DNA from: Caulobacter sp. BP25
Lineage (GTDB): Bacteria > Pseudomonadota > Alphaproteobacteria > Caulobacterales > Caulobacteraceae
Reading direction: 5' to 3'
NCBI RefSeq assembly: GCF_002737755.1
Contig: NZ_PEGH01000017.1
Location: 496,001-560,000 of the forward strand
Length of the DNA stretch: 64,000 bases
In this document: positions 53,700 to 63,611 of the stretch, in pieces
Layout: each line of letters opens with the position of its first letter
Position numbering within the stretch: the first letter of the stretch is position 1
The notes under the pieces: generated by a model
Seen by the model: the letters and a program-made list of their open reading frames with translations, nothing else
The model's database searches: none
What the model was told of the DNA's origin: nothing
Program-made: the position numbers and the translations under genes

Positions 53700-55142
53700 A
53701 TGACCGAAGAAACCGAAAACGAAATCCCCTCCTCGGAAGATGGGCGCGCTGAAGAAGCGACCATTGAAGACACCGTGGCGGATGTCGCCGACGTCGCCAC
53801 CGAAGCCTCGGTCGAGGCCGATGGCGAGGGCGACGATGACGGCTCCGGCATCGCCGAGGCCGTCGCCGCCCTGGGCCTGAAGTCCATGTCCCTGCAGGAG
53901 CTGAAGGAGAAGTCCCCGGCCGACCTGCTGGCGTTCGCCGAGACCTTCGAGGTCGAGAACGCCAACTCCATGCGCAAGCAGGACATGATGTTCGCGATCC
54001 TGAAGACCCTCGCCGAGGAAGGCGTGGAGATCTCGGGCTCGGGCACCATGGAAGTGCTGCAGGACGGCTTTGGCTTCCTGCGCTCGCCGGAAGCCAACTA
54101 TCTTCCGGGTCCGGACGACATCTATGTCTCGCCGTCGCAGATCCGGAAGTACGGCCTGCGCACCGGCGACAGCGTCGAGGGCGCGATCCGCTCGCCGCGC
54201 GAAGGTGAGCGCTACTTCGCTCTGACCAGCGTCACCAAGATCAATTTCGAGAGCCCCGAGAACGTGCGCCACAAGGTGCACTTCGACAACCTGACGCCGC
54301 TCTATCCCGAAGAGCGCCTGAACATGGAGCTGCCCGATCCGACCGTGAAGGATCGCTCGGGCCGCGTCATCGACATCGTCGCCCCGCTGGGCAAGGGCCA
54401 GCGCTGCCTGATCGTCGCCCCGCCGCGCGTGGGTAAGACGGTGATGCTGCAGAACATCGCCAAGTCGATCGAGACCAACCACCCCGAGTGCTATCTGATC
54501 GTCCTCTTGATCGACGAGCGCCCGGAAGAAGTCACCGACATGCAGCGCACGGTGAAGGGCGAGGTTATCGCCTCGACCTTCGACGAGCCGGCGACCCGCC
54601 ACGTTCAGGTAGCCGAGATGGTCATCGAAAAGGCCAAGCGCCTGGTCGAACACAAGCGCGATGTTGTCATCCTGCTGGACTCGGTCACGCGTCTGGGCCG
54701 CGCCTACAACACCACAGTCCCGTCGTCGGGCAAGGTGCTGACCGGCGGTGTCGACGCCAACGCCCTGCAGCGTCCGAAGCGCTTCTTCGGCGCGGCGCGC
54801 AATGTGGAAGAGGGCGGCTCGCTGTCGATCATCGCCACGGCCCTGATCGACACCGGCAGCCGGATGGACGAAGTCATCTTCGAAGAGTTCAAGGGCACCG
54901 GTAACTCGGAAATCGTCCTGGATCGCAAGGTGGCAGACAAGCGCATCTTCCCGGCGATCGACGTGCTCAAGTCGGGCACCCGCAAGGAAGAGCTCATCAC
55001 GCCGCGCGACCAGCTGCAGAAGACCTATGTGCTTCGCCGCATCCTCAACCCGATGGGCGCGTCGGACGCGATCGAGTTCCTGCTGGACAAGCTGCGCCAG
55101 TCGAAGACGAACGGCGACTTCTTCCAGTCGATGAACACCTGA
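53700..55142 (+). CDS. rho: Transcription termination factor Rho
   Basis: Hexameric RNA-dependent helicase. 480 residues, longer than E. coli Rho by an acidic N-terminal extension (about residues 1-60, rich in Glu and Asp), followed by the RNA-binding domain ([28 protein letters not shown]-type cold-shock fold) and the motor with Walker [14 protein letters not shown] near residue 245 and Walker [17 protein letters not shown] near 325. The ATG at 53700 is used; a TTG at 53688 is open. A terminator follows. Confidence 0.97.
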   Translation: MTEETENEIPSSEDGRAEEATIEDTVADVADVATEASVEADGEGDDDGSGIAEAVAALGLKSMSLQELKEKSPADLLAFAETFEVENANSMRKQDMMFAILKTLAEEGVEISGSGTMEVLQDGFGFLRSPEANYLPGPDDIYVSPSQIRKYGLRTGDSVEGAIRSPREGERYFALTSVTKINFESPENVRHKVHFDNLTPLYPEERLNMELPDPTVKDRSGRVIDIVAPLGKGQRCLIVAPPRVGKTVMLQNIAKSIETNHPECYLIVLLIDERPEEVTDMQRTVKGEVIASTFDEPATRHVQVAEMVIEKAKRLVEHKRDVVILLDSVTRLGRAYNTTVPSSGKVLTGGVDANALQRPKRFFGAARNVEEGGSLSIIATALIDTGSRMDEVIFEEFKGTGNSEIVLDRKVADKRIFPAIDVLKSGTRKEELITPRDQLQKTYVLRRILNPMGASDAIEFLLDKLRQSKTNGDFFQSMNT

Positions 55143-55170
55143 GTCCAGCCAGACTCAGCCGGATACGAGA

Positions 55171-55200
55171 AAGGCCTCGGAGCGATCCGGGGCCTTTTTT
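55171..55200 (+). terminator. Terminator of rho
   Basis: 10-bp stem AAGGCCTCGG (55171-55180) with CCGGGGCCTT (55187-55196), loop AGCGAT, six T residues. Confidence 0.9.
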
Positions 55201-55212
55201 GTTGCTCGAAAG

Positions 55213-55333
55213 ATCCTCCCCCGCGACGCGGGGGAGGTGGCCCAGAGAGCCGGAGGGGGCGAGCTGGAAATCGGCCGGGTTAGCCCCCTCAGTCACTCCG
55301 TGACAGCTCCCGCGCATCGCGGGAAGCATCTTG
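55213..55333. repeat. Intergenic inverted-repeat element between rho and qor
   Basis: Begins with hairpin CCTCCCCCGCGACGCGGGGG and GGAGGGGGC, followed by inverted relatives (GCCCCCTC, ACTCCGTGACAG, CTCCCGCGCATCGCGGGA). Same family as 2248-2379 and 18291-18408. Confidence 0.6.
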
Positions 55334-55337
55334 GTTC

Positions 55338-56303
55338 TTACGGCAAGAGCAACGTCGCCCCAGTCGTCCGCCGCCCCTCCAGCGCTTCATGCGCGGCCCG
55401 CGCCTCGGCGAGGGGGAAGGTCTGGCCGATGTCGATCTTCACCGCGCCCGAGCCGAGGACCGCGAACAAAGCCTCCGCGCTCTCGTCCAGTTCCTCGGTC
55501 GTGACGATGTAGTCGAACAGGCGAGGGCGGGTGACGAACAGCGACTTGGCGCCCAGCTCCAGCGGCGCGAACGGCGGGACCGGACCTGAGGCGTTTCCGA
55601 AGGTGACCATGACCCCACGGCGAGCGAGGCTCTTCAGGCTGGCCGCCCAGGTATCCTTGCCGACGCCGTCATAGACGACCGCGACGCCTTGGCCGCCGGT
55701 CAGCTCACCGACCTTGGCGGCGACATCTTCTTGGCTGTAGTCGATCACGTGGTCCGCGCCGAGGTCGCGCGCGACTGCGGCCTTGGCCTCGGAGCCGACC
55801 GTGGCGACCACCGTCGCGCCCAAGGCCTTGCACCACTGGACCAGGATCTGACCGACGCCGCCGGCGGCTGCGTGGACCAGGACGGCGTCGCCCTGTTTCA
55901 CGTGGAAACATCGCCTGACCAGGAACTCGGCGGTCATGCCCTTGAGCAGGGCGGCGGCGGCGATCTCCAGGCTGACGCCCTCGGGAACCTTCACCGCGCG
56001 GTCGGCCGGAACCACGGCCGCCTCGGCATAGGCGCCCATCGTCCCGTTGTAGGCGACGCGGTCGCCGACCTTGAACCGGGTGACGCCCTCGCCGACCGCC
56101 TCGACCGTACCCGCCGCCTCAAGGCCAATGCCGCTGGGCAGCTTCAGCGGATAGAGACCCGAGCGGTGATAGGTGTCGATATAGTTCAAGCCGACGGCTG
56201 CATGGCGGATCAGGATCTGGCCGGCGTCGGGCGAGGGGATCTCGACCTCGGCCACCTCCAGGACCTCCGGACCGCCCGCACGGGAAAACTGGATGGCCAG
56301 CAT
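55338..56303 (-). CDS. qor: NADPH:quinone oxidoreductase (Qor, zeta-crystallin type)
   Basis: A 321-residue MDR-superfamily reductase. GLNYIDTYHRSGLYPLKLPS near residue 37 and GIGLEAAGTVEAVG are typical of Qor. The cofactor fold AAAGGVGQILVQWCKALGA is near 147. It lacks the structural-zinc cysteines, as expected. A parS-like site (55894-55910) encodes FHVK in its middle. Its ATG overlaps the last base of the hydrolase stop, so the two are co-translated. Confidence 0.93.
   Translation of the reverse strand: MLAIQFSRAGGPEVLEVAEVEIPSPDAGQILIRHAAVGLNYIDTYHRSGLYPLKLPSGIGLEAAGTVEAVGEGVTRFKVGDRVAYNGTMGAYAEAAVVPADRAVKVPEGVSLEIAAAALLKGMTAEFLVRRCFHVKQGDAVLVHAAAGGVGQILVQWCKALGATVVATVGSEAKAAVARDLGADHVIDYSQEDVAAKVGELTGGQGVAVVYDGVGKDTWAASLKSLARRGVMVTFGNASGPVPPFAPLELGAKSLFVTRPRLFDYIVTTEELDESAEALFAVLGSGAVKIDIGQTFPLAEARAAHEALEGRRTTGATLLLP
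55894..55910. other. Degenerate parS-like site in qor
   Basis: TGTTTCACGTGGAAACA resembles the parS consensus TGTTTCACGTGAAACA with one extra base in the right arm. It lies in coding sequence. It may be a weak ParB site. Confidence 0.45.
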
Positions 56304-56998
56304 CAGCTAAGCGCCTTCTGGAAGAAGGTCAGGCTTCGGCCATTGGCCTTGGCCGCGTCGGCCGCGTCATAGTGCGCGCCGCCGTCCCGGGCGAAAGCGT
56401 GATCGCGGCCGGCATAGGTGTGGAGCTCGATCTGCGGGTGATCCTTCAGCGCCTGCAGGATGACCTGCTGGGCTTCGGGCGGGACGAACTGGTCCTTCTC
56501 GGCGATGTGGATCAGCAGCGGGTGGGTCAGCTTCTCGGCTTCGCCAACATGCTTCTCCAGGCCGACGCCGTAGTACGAGGCCGAAGCGTCCACGTCGGTG
56601 CGGGTCGCCGTCAGGAACGCCAGCAGACCGCCCAGGCAATAGCCGACCGCTCCGACCTTGCCGTTGACGCCGGGGAGCTCGCGCGCGGCCGTGATCGTCG
56701 CGGCGATGTCATTGACGCCCGCGTCGACGTCGAAGGCGTTGAACAGCTCGAAGGCCTTCTTCCACTCGGCTTCCGACTGGTCGGTGATGTCGATGCCAGG
56801 CTCGATCCGCCAGAACAGGTCGGGGCAGATGGCGACATAGCCCTGGGACGCCAGGCCATCGCAGATGTCGCGCATGACCTTGTTGACGCCGAAGATTTCC
56901 TGGATGACGACGATGGCCGGCGCGGCGGCCGCCTTCGGGCGGGCGACATAGGCGCTGAACGCGCCATCCGGCGTGGTGATGGTGAGGGTCTCGTTCAT
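56303..56998 (-). CDS. Dienelactone hydrolase family protein
   Basis: A 231-residue alpha/beta-hydrolase with the nucleophile Cys in GAVGYCLGGLLAF (near residue 121), the Asp in the loop before DQFVPPEAQ and the His in YAGRDHAFARDGGAHYD. This Cys-Asp-His triad is that of carboxymethylenebutenolidase-type dienelactone hydrolases. The physiological substrate is unknown. It is first in a two-gene operon with qor. Confidence 0.93.
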   Translation of the reverse strand: MNETLTITTPDGAFSAYVARPKAAAAPAIVVIQEIFGVNKVMRDICDGLASQGYVAICPDLFWRIEPGIDITDQSEAEWKKAFELFNAFDVDAGVNDIAATITAARELPGVNGKVGAVGYCLGGLLAFLTATRTDVDASASYYGVGLEKHVGEAEKLTHPLLIHIAEKDQFVPPEAQQVILQALKDHPQIELHTYAGRDHAFARDGGAHYDAADAAKANGRSLTFFQKALS

Positions 56999-57122
56999 CG
57001 GGATTCTCCGTCGTGCTCAGGTCCCTTGCGGGACGAATGTGACTTTCGACCAAAGCGCTCTAACCTGCGCCGACGGGCGAGGCCCATAACAATATCGTGC
57101 CCTGACCGAAGGGAACTTTCTG

Positions 57123-57368
57123 ATGAAGATGACGATCGAGATTGACTGCTCGCCAGTCGAAGCGCGGGCCTTTCTAGGCCTGCCGGATGTCAGTGGTTTG
57201 AACGACCACCTGGTGAAGGAAATGCAGGCCCGGATGGACGCCAACATGGCCATGCTCGCGCCCGAGGAGTTGATGAAGAACTGGATGGCGTTTGGCGCTG
57301 GCGCCCAGGAGTCATTCCGCAAGCTGATGACGGCCGCCGCCGGTGCGGCGGTCGGCAAGCCGGACTGA
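57123..57368 (+). CDS. Small DUF6489-like protein
   Basis: An 81-residue soluble protein ([23 protein letters not shown]) ending in an Ala-rich tail. It matches an alphaproteobacterial family (DUF6489) that contains an [11 protein letters not shown] motif and commonly lies in this position before mnmE. Function is unknown. It ends two bases before the mnmE ATG, implying one operon. Confidence 0.8.
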   Translation: MKMTIEIDCSPVEARAFLGLPDVSGLNDHLVKEMQARMDANMAMLAPEELMKNWMAFGAGAQESFRKLMTAAAGAAVGKPD

Positions 57369-57370
57369 TC

Positions 57371-58711
57371 ATGGCGGGTACGATCTTCGCCCTGGCCACA
57401 GCGGCCGGGCGGGCGGCGGTGGCCGTCGTGCGCATTTCCGGGCCGGATACGCTTCGGACCGTAGAGGCCTTGGCGGGCAGGGCGCCCGCGCCGCGTATGG
57501 CCGCGCTGCGCAAGCTGCGGTACGGCGGAGTAGAGCTGGACGAAGCCCTGGTCCTACGGTTCGAAGGTCCGGCCAGCTATACCGGCGAGGATAGCGCCGA
57601 GTTCCACGTGCATGGCGGCCGGGCCGTGGTGGAGGCTTTGCTCTCCGCGCTGAGCGAGCTTGGTCTGCGTCTGGCCGAGCCGGGCGAGTTCACGCGGAGG
57701 GCCTTCGAGAACGGCAAGCTGGACCTGGCCCAGGCCGAGGGTGTGGCTGACCTGATCGACGCCGAGACCGAGGCGCAACGACGGCAGGCGCTGGGCCAGG
57801 TGGGTGGCGCGCTGAGCCAGCGCTATGACCAGTGGCGCGACCTGCTGGTCCAATCGCTGGCCATGCTGGAGGCTGCGGTCGACTTCCCGGATGAGGATTT
57901 GCCGGAGGAAGTCGCAGAGAGGGCGCGCCCCGGGCTGCGGGTTTTGGCCGAGGAGCTGGACGCGGCCTTGGCGGACGTTTCCCGTGGTCGCCGGGTGAGG
58001 GACGGCTATCGCATCGCTCTGGTCGGGGCGCCCAATGCCGGCAAGAGCACGCTGTTGAACGGCCTCGTCGAGCGGGACGCGGCCATTGTCACTGACACGC
58101 CCGGCACGACGCGCGACGTCATCGAGGTTCCGCTGGTTCTGGGCGGCTATCGGGTGCTGATCGCGGACACCGCTGGGCTTCGCGAGACCGAGGACGCGAT
58201 CGAAGCGGAGGGCGTCCGCCGTGCGCGCCGTTGGGCGGAGGAGGCGGATCTTCGCCTCTGGGTCGTCGATGGTTTTCACGTGAAACAGCTTGAAGCGCTG
58301 GAGGCGACAGTTCGGCCCGGCGACTGGCTGGTGTTGAACAAGGCCGATATCGCCGACGCCGTTGTCTTGGCGGAGGCGGAAGTCCGCTGGGCGGAGCGGG
58401 GGCTTTCGGTTTTCCGTCTATCCGCGCGATCCGAGACGGCGGTCGCTGATCTGCGTGCGTGCCTAGCTGACCACGTGAGCGACGTGCTGTCTGGCTCGGA
58501 GTTTCCGGCGGCGACCCGGCTTCGTCACGCGGAACGCTTGGGCGAGGCGCGGAGCTACTTGGCTCGGGCCCTCTCCGAGGTCGGATTGGAGGTGGAGCTC
58601 GCCGCCGAGGATGTTCGCTTGGCCGCCCGCGCGTTGGAGAAGATCACCGGTCGCGTTGACCCGGAGGATGTCCTGGGTCGCGTCTTCTCGACCTTCTGCA
58701 TCGGCAAGTAA
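57371..58711 (+). CDS. mnmE: tRNA modification GTPase MnmE
   Basis: Works with MnmG to place cmnm5U at U34 of tRNAs. 446 residues: N-terminal tetrahydrofolate-binding domain ([23 protein letters not shown]), helical domain, and inserted G domain with G1 [12 protein letters not shown] near residue 222, G3 [10 protein letters not shown] near 268 and G4 NKAD near 322. The C-terminal CIGK carries the catalytic Cys. A parS-like sequence lies within the G domain at 58272. Confidence 0.97.
   Translation: MAGTIFALATAAGRAAVAVVRISGPDTLRTVEALAGRAPAPRMAALRKLRYGGVELDEALVLRFEGPASYTGEDSAEFHVHGGRAVVEALLSALSELGLRLAEPGEFTRRAFENGKLDLAQAEGVADLIDAETEAQRRQALGQVGGALSQRYDQWRDLLVQSLAMLEAAVDFPDEDLPEEVAERARPGLRVLAEELDAALADVSRGRRVRDGYRIALVGAPNAGKSTLLNGLVERDAAIVTDTPGTTRDVIEVPLVLGGYRVLIADTAGLRETEDAIEAEGVRRARRWAEEADLRLWVVDGFHVKQLEALEATVRPGDWLVLNKADIADAVVLAEAEVRWAERGLSVFRLSARSETAVADLRACLADHVSDVLSGSEFPAATRLRHAERLGEARSYLARALSEVGLEVELAAEDVRLAARALEKITGRVDPEDVLGRVFSTFCIGK
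58272..58287. other. parS-like site inside mnmE
   Basis: GTTTTCACGTGAAACA matches 14 of 16 bases of the ParB site TGTTTCACGTGAAACA. It encodes FHVKQ in the MnmE frame. Confidence 0.65.
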
Positions 58712-58727
58712 TGTTTCACGTGAAACC
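58712..58727. other. parS site 1 between mnmE and mnmG
   Basis: TGTTTCACGTGAAACC matches 15 of 16 bases of parS with a perfect 14-bp palindrome core. It begins one base after the mnmE stop. Confidence 0.9.
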
Positions 58728-58736
58728 CTCTCCATG

Positions 58737-58745
58737 TTGTCCACA
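58737..58745 (+). promoter_or_regulatory. DnaA-box-like sequence between two parS sites
   Basis: TTGTCCACA differs by one base from TTATCCACA. It lies midway between the two strong parS sites in the mnmE-mnmG gap. Confidence 0.45.
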
Positions 58746-58769
58746 GCGCGCTCACAGCTGTGGCGGGGG

Positions 58770-58785
58770 TGTTTCACGTGAAACG
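58770..58785. other. parS site 2 between mnmE and mnmG
   Basis: TGTTTCACGTGAAACG matches 15 of 16 bases of parS and lies 42 bases after site 1. A pair of near-perfect sites here fits a ParB nucleation centre. Confidence 0.9.
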
Positions 58786-58880
58786 CTGATGACTCGGATC
58801 GACCCTCCCGACTGATTGGCGTATATGTCGAGTCCAGCGCCCCCGCTTGTCCCGGGGGCGTTCGCATTGAGGCGAGCGTC

Positions 58881-60752
58881 TTGTCCAAGTCCTGGGATGT
58901 CATTGTCATCGGCGGCGGTCACGCCGGCTGCGAAGCGGCCGCCGCTTCCGCGCGCACCGGCGCGCGCACCCTGCTGCTGACCCACAAGCTGGAAACCATC
59001 GGCGAGATGTCGTGCAACCCGGCCATCGGCGGCCTGGGCAAGGGGCATCTGGTTCGCGAGATCGACGCCCTGGATGGCGTGATGGGTCGTATGGCCGACA
59101 AGGCCGGCATCCAGTTCCGGATGCTGAACCGCTCCAAGGGCCCAGCCGTGCGCGGCCCGCGCTCGCAGATCGACCGCAAGCTCTATCGCGAGGCGATGCA
59201 GGCCGAGCTGTTTTCCACGGGAAACCTCGACATCATCGCCGCCGCCGCCGAGGATCTGATCGTCGAGGACGGCCCAAATGGAAAGCCCAGGGTCGCCGGC
59301 GCTGTTGACGGGGAAGGGCGCTCCTACAGCGCCCCCCGTGTGATCCTGACCACCGGCACCTTCCTGAAAGGCGTGATCCATCGCGGCGAGGAGCGCATCC
59401 CCGCAGGCCGGGTCGGCGACCAGCCGGCCATCGGGCTGTCGGATCGCCTTTACGGCCTCGGCTTCCAGATGGGTCGTCTGAAGACGGGCACCCCCGCGCG
59501 CCTGGATGGCCGCACGATCGCCTGGGACCGTCTGGACAGCCAGGCGGCCGACGACCAGCCGGTCCCGTTCTCGTATCTCACCGACAAGATCGACGTCCCG
59601 CAGATCGCCTGCGGCGTGACCTTCACGACCGAAGAGACCCACCGGATCATTGCCGAGCGGATCGGCGAGTCGCTGGTCTATAGCGGCCGCGCCACGGGGG
59701 TCGGCCCGCGCTATTGCCCGTCGATCGAGGACAAGGTCGTCCGCTTCGCCGACAAGACCAGTCACCAGATCTTCCTGGAACCCGAGGGCCTGGACGATCC
59801 GACGGTCTATCCGAACGGCATCTCCACCTCGGTCTCGGAAGAGACCCAGCTCCTGTTCCTGCGGACGATCCCCGGCCTCGAGAACGTCGAGGTGCTGCGC
59901 TACGGCTATGCGATCGAATACGACTATGTCGATCCGCGCGAGCTCTTCGCCACGCTGGAGACCAAGCGCCTGCCGGGCCTCTATCTGGCCGGCCAGATCA
60001 ACGGCACCACGGGCTACGAAGAGGCCGGTGCTCAGGGCCTGATCGCAGGGCTGAATGCAGCGCTGGCCGAGCAGGGCAGGGAGCCCGCCGTGTTCGCCCG
60101 GGACGAGGCCTATATCGGCGTGATGATCGACGACCTGGTCACCCGTGGCGTCACCGAGCCCTATCGGATGTTCACCAGTCGGGCCGAGTTCCGCCTGACC
60201 CTGCGCGCCGACAACGCCGACCAGCGCCTTACCGATCGTGGCATCGCCCTGGGCGTGGTCGGCGAGGGCCGCGCCAAGGCCTGGGCCGAGAAGAAGACGC
60301 GCCTGAACGCGGCTCGCACCTTCGCGCGCTCGGTCAGTTTGACGCCCAACGAGGCGGTGAAGGCCGGCTTCAAGGTCAACAGCGACGGCGTCCGCCGTGA
60401 CGTCTTCGCCATGCTGGCCTATCCGGATGTGACCCTAGACGACCTCGGCCGCATCTGGCCCGAGGTTTTCACGTGGAACACCGACGTCCGAGAGCAGATC
60501 GAGATCGAGGCCGCCTATGCCGGCTATCTGGATCGCCAGCGCGCTGACGCTGAGTCCCTGCGCAAGGACGAGGACCTGCGCCTGCCGGCCGATATGGACT
60601 ATGCCGACATCGGTAGCTTGTCGAACGAGGTCCGCGAGAAGCTGGCCCGCGTTCGGCCTCTGACCCTGGGCCAGGCGGCCCGCATCGAGGGCGTGACGCC
60701 AGGAGCGCTGACCGCGCTGCTAGCCCACGTGCGGCGCACCCGTGCAGCCTGA
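58881..60752 (+). CDS. mnmG: tRNA uridine-5-carboxymethylaminomethyl modification enzyme MnmG
   Basis: FAD enzyme (GidA) partnering MnmE. 623 residues from a TTG start ([20 protein letters not shown]), with the FAD loop at about 9-20, [21 protein letters not shown] near 46 and [25 protein letters not shown] near 372. The C-terminal helical region binds MnmE. The rsmG GTG begins inside its last codons. A weak parS-like sequence lies at 60465. Confidence 0.97.
   Translation: MSKSWDVIVIGGGHAGCEAAAASARTGARTLLLTHKLETIGEMSCNPAIGGLGKGHLVREIDALDGVMGRMADKAGIQFRMLNRSKGPAVRGPRSQIDRKLYREAMQAELFSTGNLDIIAAAAEDLIVEDGPNGKPRVAGAVDGEGRSYSAPRVILTTGTFLKGVIHRGEERIPAGRVGDQPAIGLSDRLYGLGFQMGRLKTGTPARLDGRTIAWDRLDSQAADDQPVPFSYLTDKIDVPQIACGVTFTTEETHRIIAERIGESLVYSGRATGVGPRYCPSIEDKVVRFADKTSHQIFLEPEGLDDPTVYPNGISTSVSEETQLLFLRTIPGLENVEVLRYGYAIEYDYVDPRELFATLETKRLPGLYLAGQINGTTGYEEAGAQGLIAGLNAALAEQGREPAVFARDEAYIGVMIDDLVTRGVTEPYRMFTSRAEFRLTLRADNADQRLTDRGIALGVVGEGRAKAWAEKKTRLNAARTFARSVSLTPNEAVKAGFKVNSDGVRRDVFAMLAYPDVTLDDLGRIWPEVFTWNTDVREQIEIEAAYAGYLDRQRADAESLRKDEDLRLPADMDYADIGSLSNEVREKLARVRPLTLGQAARIEGVTPGALTALLAHVRRTRAA
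60465..60480. other. Weak parS-like site in mnmG
   Basis: GTTTTCACGTGGAACA matches 13 of 16 bases of parS and keeps the CACGTG centre. Confidence 0.45.
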
Positions 60753-61407
60753 CGTCGCCCCAAGAAGCGTGGAGGTCGCGGAGCCGCCGGTCCTGGACGC
60801 GGCGGGTTATCAGGCCCTGACCGGCGCCAGCGACAGCCAGATGGCCGACCTGGTCCGTTTCCAAGAGCTGCTGGCCGAATGGAACGAGGTCATGAACCTA
60901 GTGGGGCCTCTGACGATCGCCACCTACTGGACGCGCCACGCCCTCGACAGCTCGCAGCTGTTGGACCTCGCGCCGGAAGCCTCGACCTGGGCCGATCTCG
61001 GCGCCGGCGCCGGTCTGCCCGGGGTCGTGCTGGCCATACTGTTGAAGGGTAGGGCCGGAGCCAAGGTCCATCTGGTCGAGTCGATGGCCAAGCGCTGCCG
61101 CTTCCTGGATGTGGTGGCCAAGGATCTCGACCTGCCGGTCCAGATCCACAACGCTCGGGCCGAAGACCTGAAGCTGAAGGTCGACATCGTCACCGCGCGT
61201 GCCTGCGCCCCGATGACCAAGCTGCTGGGCTTCGCCGAACCCTATCTGCGCACTGGCGCGACCGGCCTGTTCCTCAAGGGGCAGGATGTCGCGGCCGAGC
61301 TTTCCGAAGCCGCCAAGGCTTGGAAGTTCCAGTCCGAATTGCGACCTAGCCAAAGCGACCCTCGCGGTCGGATCGTTCAAGTGAAGGGGCTGACCCGTGT
61401 CCGCTAA
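60742..61407 (+). CDS. rsmG: 16S rRNA (guanine-527-N7) methyltransferase RsmG
   Basis: SAM-dependent methyltransferase, 221 residues from a GTG start. Motifs: [26 protein letters not shown], the SAM loop [17 protein letters not shown] and [13 protein letters not shown]. The start overlaps the mnmG stop and the stop overlaps the parA GTG, making mnmG-rsmG-parA one overlapping unit, a common order near bacterial origins. Confidence 0.95.
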   Translation: MQPDVAPRSVEVAEPPVLDAAGYQALTGASDSQMADLVRFQELLAEWNEVMNLVGPLTIATYWTRHALDSSQLLDLAPEASTWADLGAGAGLPGVVLAILLKGRAGAKVHLVESMAKRCRFLDVVAKDLDLPVQIHNARAEDLKLKVDIVTARACAPMTKLLGFAEPYLRTGATGLFLKGQDVAAELSEAAKAWKFQSELRPSQSDPRGRIVQVKGLTRVR

Positions 61408-62200
61408 TGCTCTCCGCGTCCTGGCGATCGCCAACCAGAAAGGCGGCGTGGGCAAGACCACGACCGCTATCAACCTCGGCACCGCCCTGGCCGCTTGCGG
61501 CGAAAAGGTTCTGCTGATTGACGCCGACCCGCAGGGCAACTGCTCGACGGGACTGGGCATCGGCCGCACCCAACGCCGCACCACCCTGTATGACGTGCTG
61601 ATGGGCGAGTCGCCGGTCGTCGACGCCGCCGTGAGGACGGAACTACCCGGTCTGGACGTCATACCGGCCGACGCCGATCTGTCCGGTATCGAGATCGAAC
61701 TGGGTCAGACCGCTCGCCGGTCATACCGGCTGCGGGACGCCCTGGAGGCCATCCGGGTCAACGGCCCCTACACCTATGTGCTGATCGACTGCCCGCCGTC
61801 GCTGAACGTGCTGACCGTCAACGCCATGACCGCCGCCGACGCGGTGTTCGTGCCGCTGCAATGCGAGTTCTTCGCCCTGGAAGGCCTGACACAGCTGATG
61901 CGCACGATCGAGCGCGTGCGCGGCAGCCTGAACCCCCACCTGGAGATCCAGGGCGTGGTGCTGACCATGTACGATCGCCGCAACAGCCTGTCGGAGCAGG
62001 TCGCGCACGACGTCCGCGCCCACTTCGGCGACAAGGTCTATGACGCGGTGATCCCGCGTAACGTCCGCGTCTCGGAGGCGCCGTCGTTTGGCAAGCCGGT
62101 GCTGCTGTATGACCTGAAGTGCGCGGGTAGCCAGGCCTATCTGAAGCTGGCCCGCGAGGTGATCAGCCGCGAACGCGACCGTCAGGCCAAGGCCGCCTAA
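61397..62200 (+). CDS. parA: Chromosome-partitioning ATPase ParA
   Basis: Deviant-Walker ATPase that forms the polar-to-polar gradient moving ParB-parS. 267 residues from a GTG ([22 protein letters not shown]); P-loop near residue 15, Walker A' DADPQGNCSTGLG near 42 and Walker B YVLIDCPPSLNVLTVNA near 125. The start overlaps rsmG. parB follows in the same operon. Confidence 0.97.
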   Translation: MSANALRVLAIANQKGGVGKTTTAINLGTALAACGEKVLLIDADPQGNCSTGLGIGRTQRRTTLYDVLMGESPVVDAAVRTELPGLDVIPADADLSGIEIELGQTARRSYRLRDALEAIRVNGPYTYVLIDCPPSLNVLTVNAMTAADAVFVPLQCEFFALEGLTQLMRTIERVRGSLNPHLEIQGVVLTMYDRRNSLSEQVAHDVRAHFGDKVYDAVIPRNVRVSEAPSFGKPVLLYDLKCAGSQAYLKLAREVISRERDRQAKAA

Positions 62201-62283
62201 GACCCTTTGAACTAGACCTACAGAACTAGAACCGAAGCTTGACTGAGATAGTGATGGAGTCCGCCGTGGTGGGAGAGCCGGGT

Positions 62284-63168
62284 ATGGCCGAGGGTCGTCG
62301 GGGACTGGGACGCGGTCTGTCCGCCTTGTTGGGCGAGGTCGAGACCGCGCCAGCCCAAGCGCCGGGCGATCCGGCTCCGGGATCGCGGGAAGCGCCGATC
62401 GAGCTGCTGAAACGCAACCCCGACCAGCCGCGCCGCACCTTCCGTGAGGAGGATCTTGAGGACCTGTCCAACTCGATCCGTGAGAATGGCGTCCTGCAAC
62501 CGATCCTGGTCCGCCCAGCGCCTGGCGCGCCCGGTGAATTCCAGATCGTTGCTGGCGAGCGTCGCTGGCGCGCGGCTCAGCGGGCCGGCCTGCGCAGCGT
62601 ACCGATCATGGTGCGAGAGCTGGACGACCTGGCGGTACTGGAAATCGGCATCATCGAAAACGTCCAGCGCGCCGACCTGAACATCCTCGAAGAAGCGCTT
62701 TCTTACAAAGTGCTTATGGAGAAGTTTGAACGCACCCAGGACGCCATTGCCCAGACGATCGGCAAGAGCCGCAGCCATGTGGCCAATACCCTGCGCCTTC
62801 TGGCCCTACCGGAGGAGGTCCAGTCATACTTGGTCACTGGCGAGCTTTCGGCCGGTCACGCCCGCGCCATCGCCGCCGCCGCCGACCCGGTGGCGCTGGC
62901 CAAGCAGATCATCGACGGCGGCCTGTCGGTCCGCGAGACTGAGGCCCTGGCCCGCAAGACCCCAACCACCCCTTCGGCCAAGAACAAAGGCGGCCGTCCG
63001 CCCAAGGTGAAGGACACCGACACCCAGGCGCTGGAAGCTGACCTGTCGTCGGTGCTGGGCCTGGACGTCACCATCGACCATCGCGGCGGCGCCGGGTCGC
63101 TGACCATCAGCTACGCGACGCTCGAGCAGCTCGACGATCTGTGCAATCGGCTGACGCGCGGGGTCTGA
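62284..63168 (+). CDS. parB: Chromosome-partitioning CTPase ParB
   Basis: Centromere-binding CTP switch that loads at parS and spreads. 294 residues from MAEGRRGLGRGLSALLGE (ParA-stimulating arm). The CTP-binding GERRWRA is at 91-97, the helix-turn-helix AIAQTIGKSRSHVANTLRLL at about 160-180, and the dimerising C-terminal domain ends LDDLCNRLTRGV. GGGAG eight bases before the ATG supports this start; an upstream in-frame ATG at 62254 would add ten residues, which would match published C. crescentus residue numbering as I recall it. Confidence 0.96.
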   Translation: MAEGRRGLGRGLSALLGEVETAPAQAPGDPAPGSREAPIELLKRNPDQPRRTFREEDLEDLSNSIRENGVLQPILVRPAPGAPGEFQIVAGERRWRAAQRAGLRSVPIMVRELDDLAVLEIGIIENVQRADLNILEEALSYKVLMEKFERTQDAIAQTIGKSRSHVANTLRLLALPEEVQSYLVTGELSAGHARAIAAAADPVALAKQIIDGGLSVRETEALARKTPTTPSAKNKGGRPPKVKDTDTQALEADLSSVLGLDVTIDHRGGAGSLTISYATLEQLDDLCNRLTRGV

Positions 63169-63262
63169 TCTCCGATCCGTTCAGGCGCACCTAAATGCGT
63201 GCGGATGAGCGGATTTTCGGCCCCGAAAGGCTCTTCTAAAATCGCCTCTGTGGCGCGCCAAG

Positions 63263-63297
63263 CGGCGCCTTTCCGTATCCGGGGAGGCGCCGTTTTT
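63263..63297 (+). terminator. Terminator of the parAB operon
   Basis: CGGCGCCT (63263-63270) pairs with AGGCGCCG (63285-63292), followed by TTTTT. It lies 94 bases after the parB stop. Confidence 0.8.
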
Positions 63298-63447
63298 GTG
63301 AGGCGAGGGCGGTTTGTGCGGATTTATGCCGCAAGCGTTTGTGGCGTAAGGCTTTCTTGGAAAGCGTCCACAGCGGCGCAAAGCGGGTGTTTTGGGCGGT
63401 TTTGGCGGGCTCCTGCGCTCTCCCGCGCGATCACACACAAATCGCCC

Positions 63448-63577
63448 TCCTGGGCCTTGCGCCCAGGACCCAGCCGTCCGATCGCAAGGCGTGGAAGGAG
63501 GGGCACCGCCATCGCGTGTGCGCGATCAATCGGGTCCGAGTTCGCTGAACGATGGGTCCTGGGCACAAGGCCCAGGA
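63448..63577. repeat. Inverted-repeat element between parB and holA (CCTGGGC type)
   Basis: The left half has hairpin TCCTGGGC-CTTGC-GCCCAGGA then CCCA; the right half has TGGGTCCTGGGC-ACAAG-GCCCAGGA. It is similar in design to 15183-15317. The rest of the 443-base parB-holA gap (63169-63262, 63298-63447, 63578-63611) shows no gene or RNA I can support. Confidence 0.7.
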
Positions 63578-63611
63578 AGGCGAACTTAGTTTGTACGCGA
63601 TGGAAGAAAGG

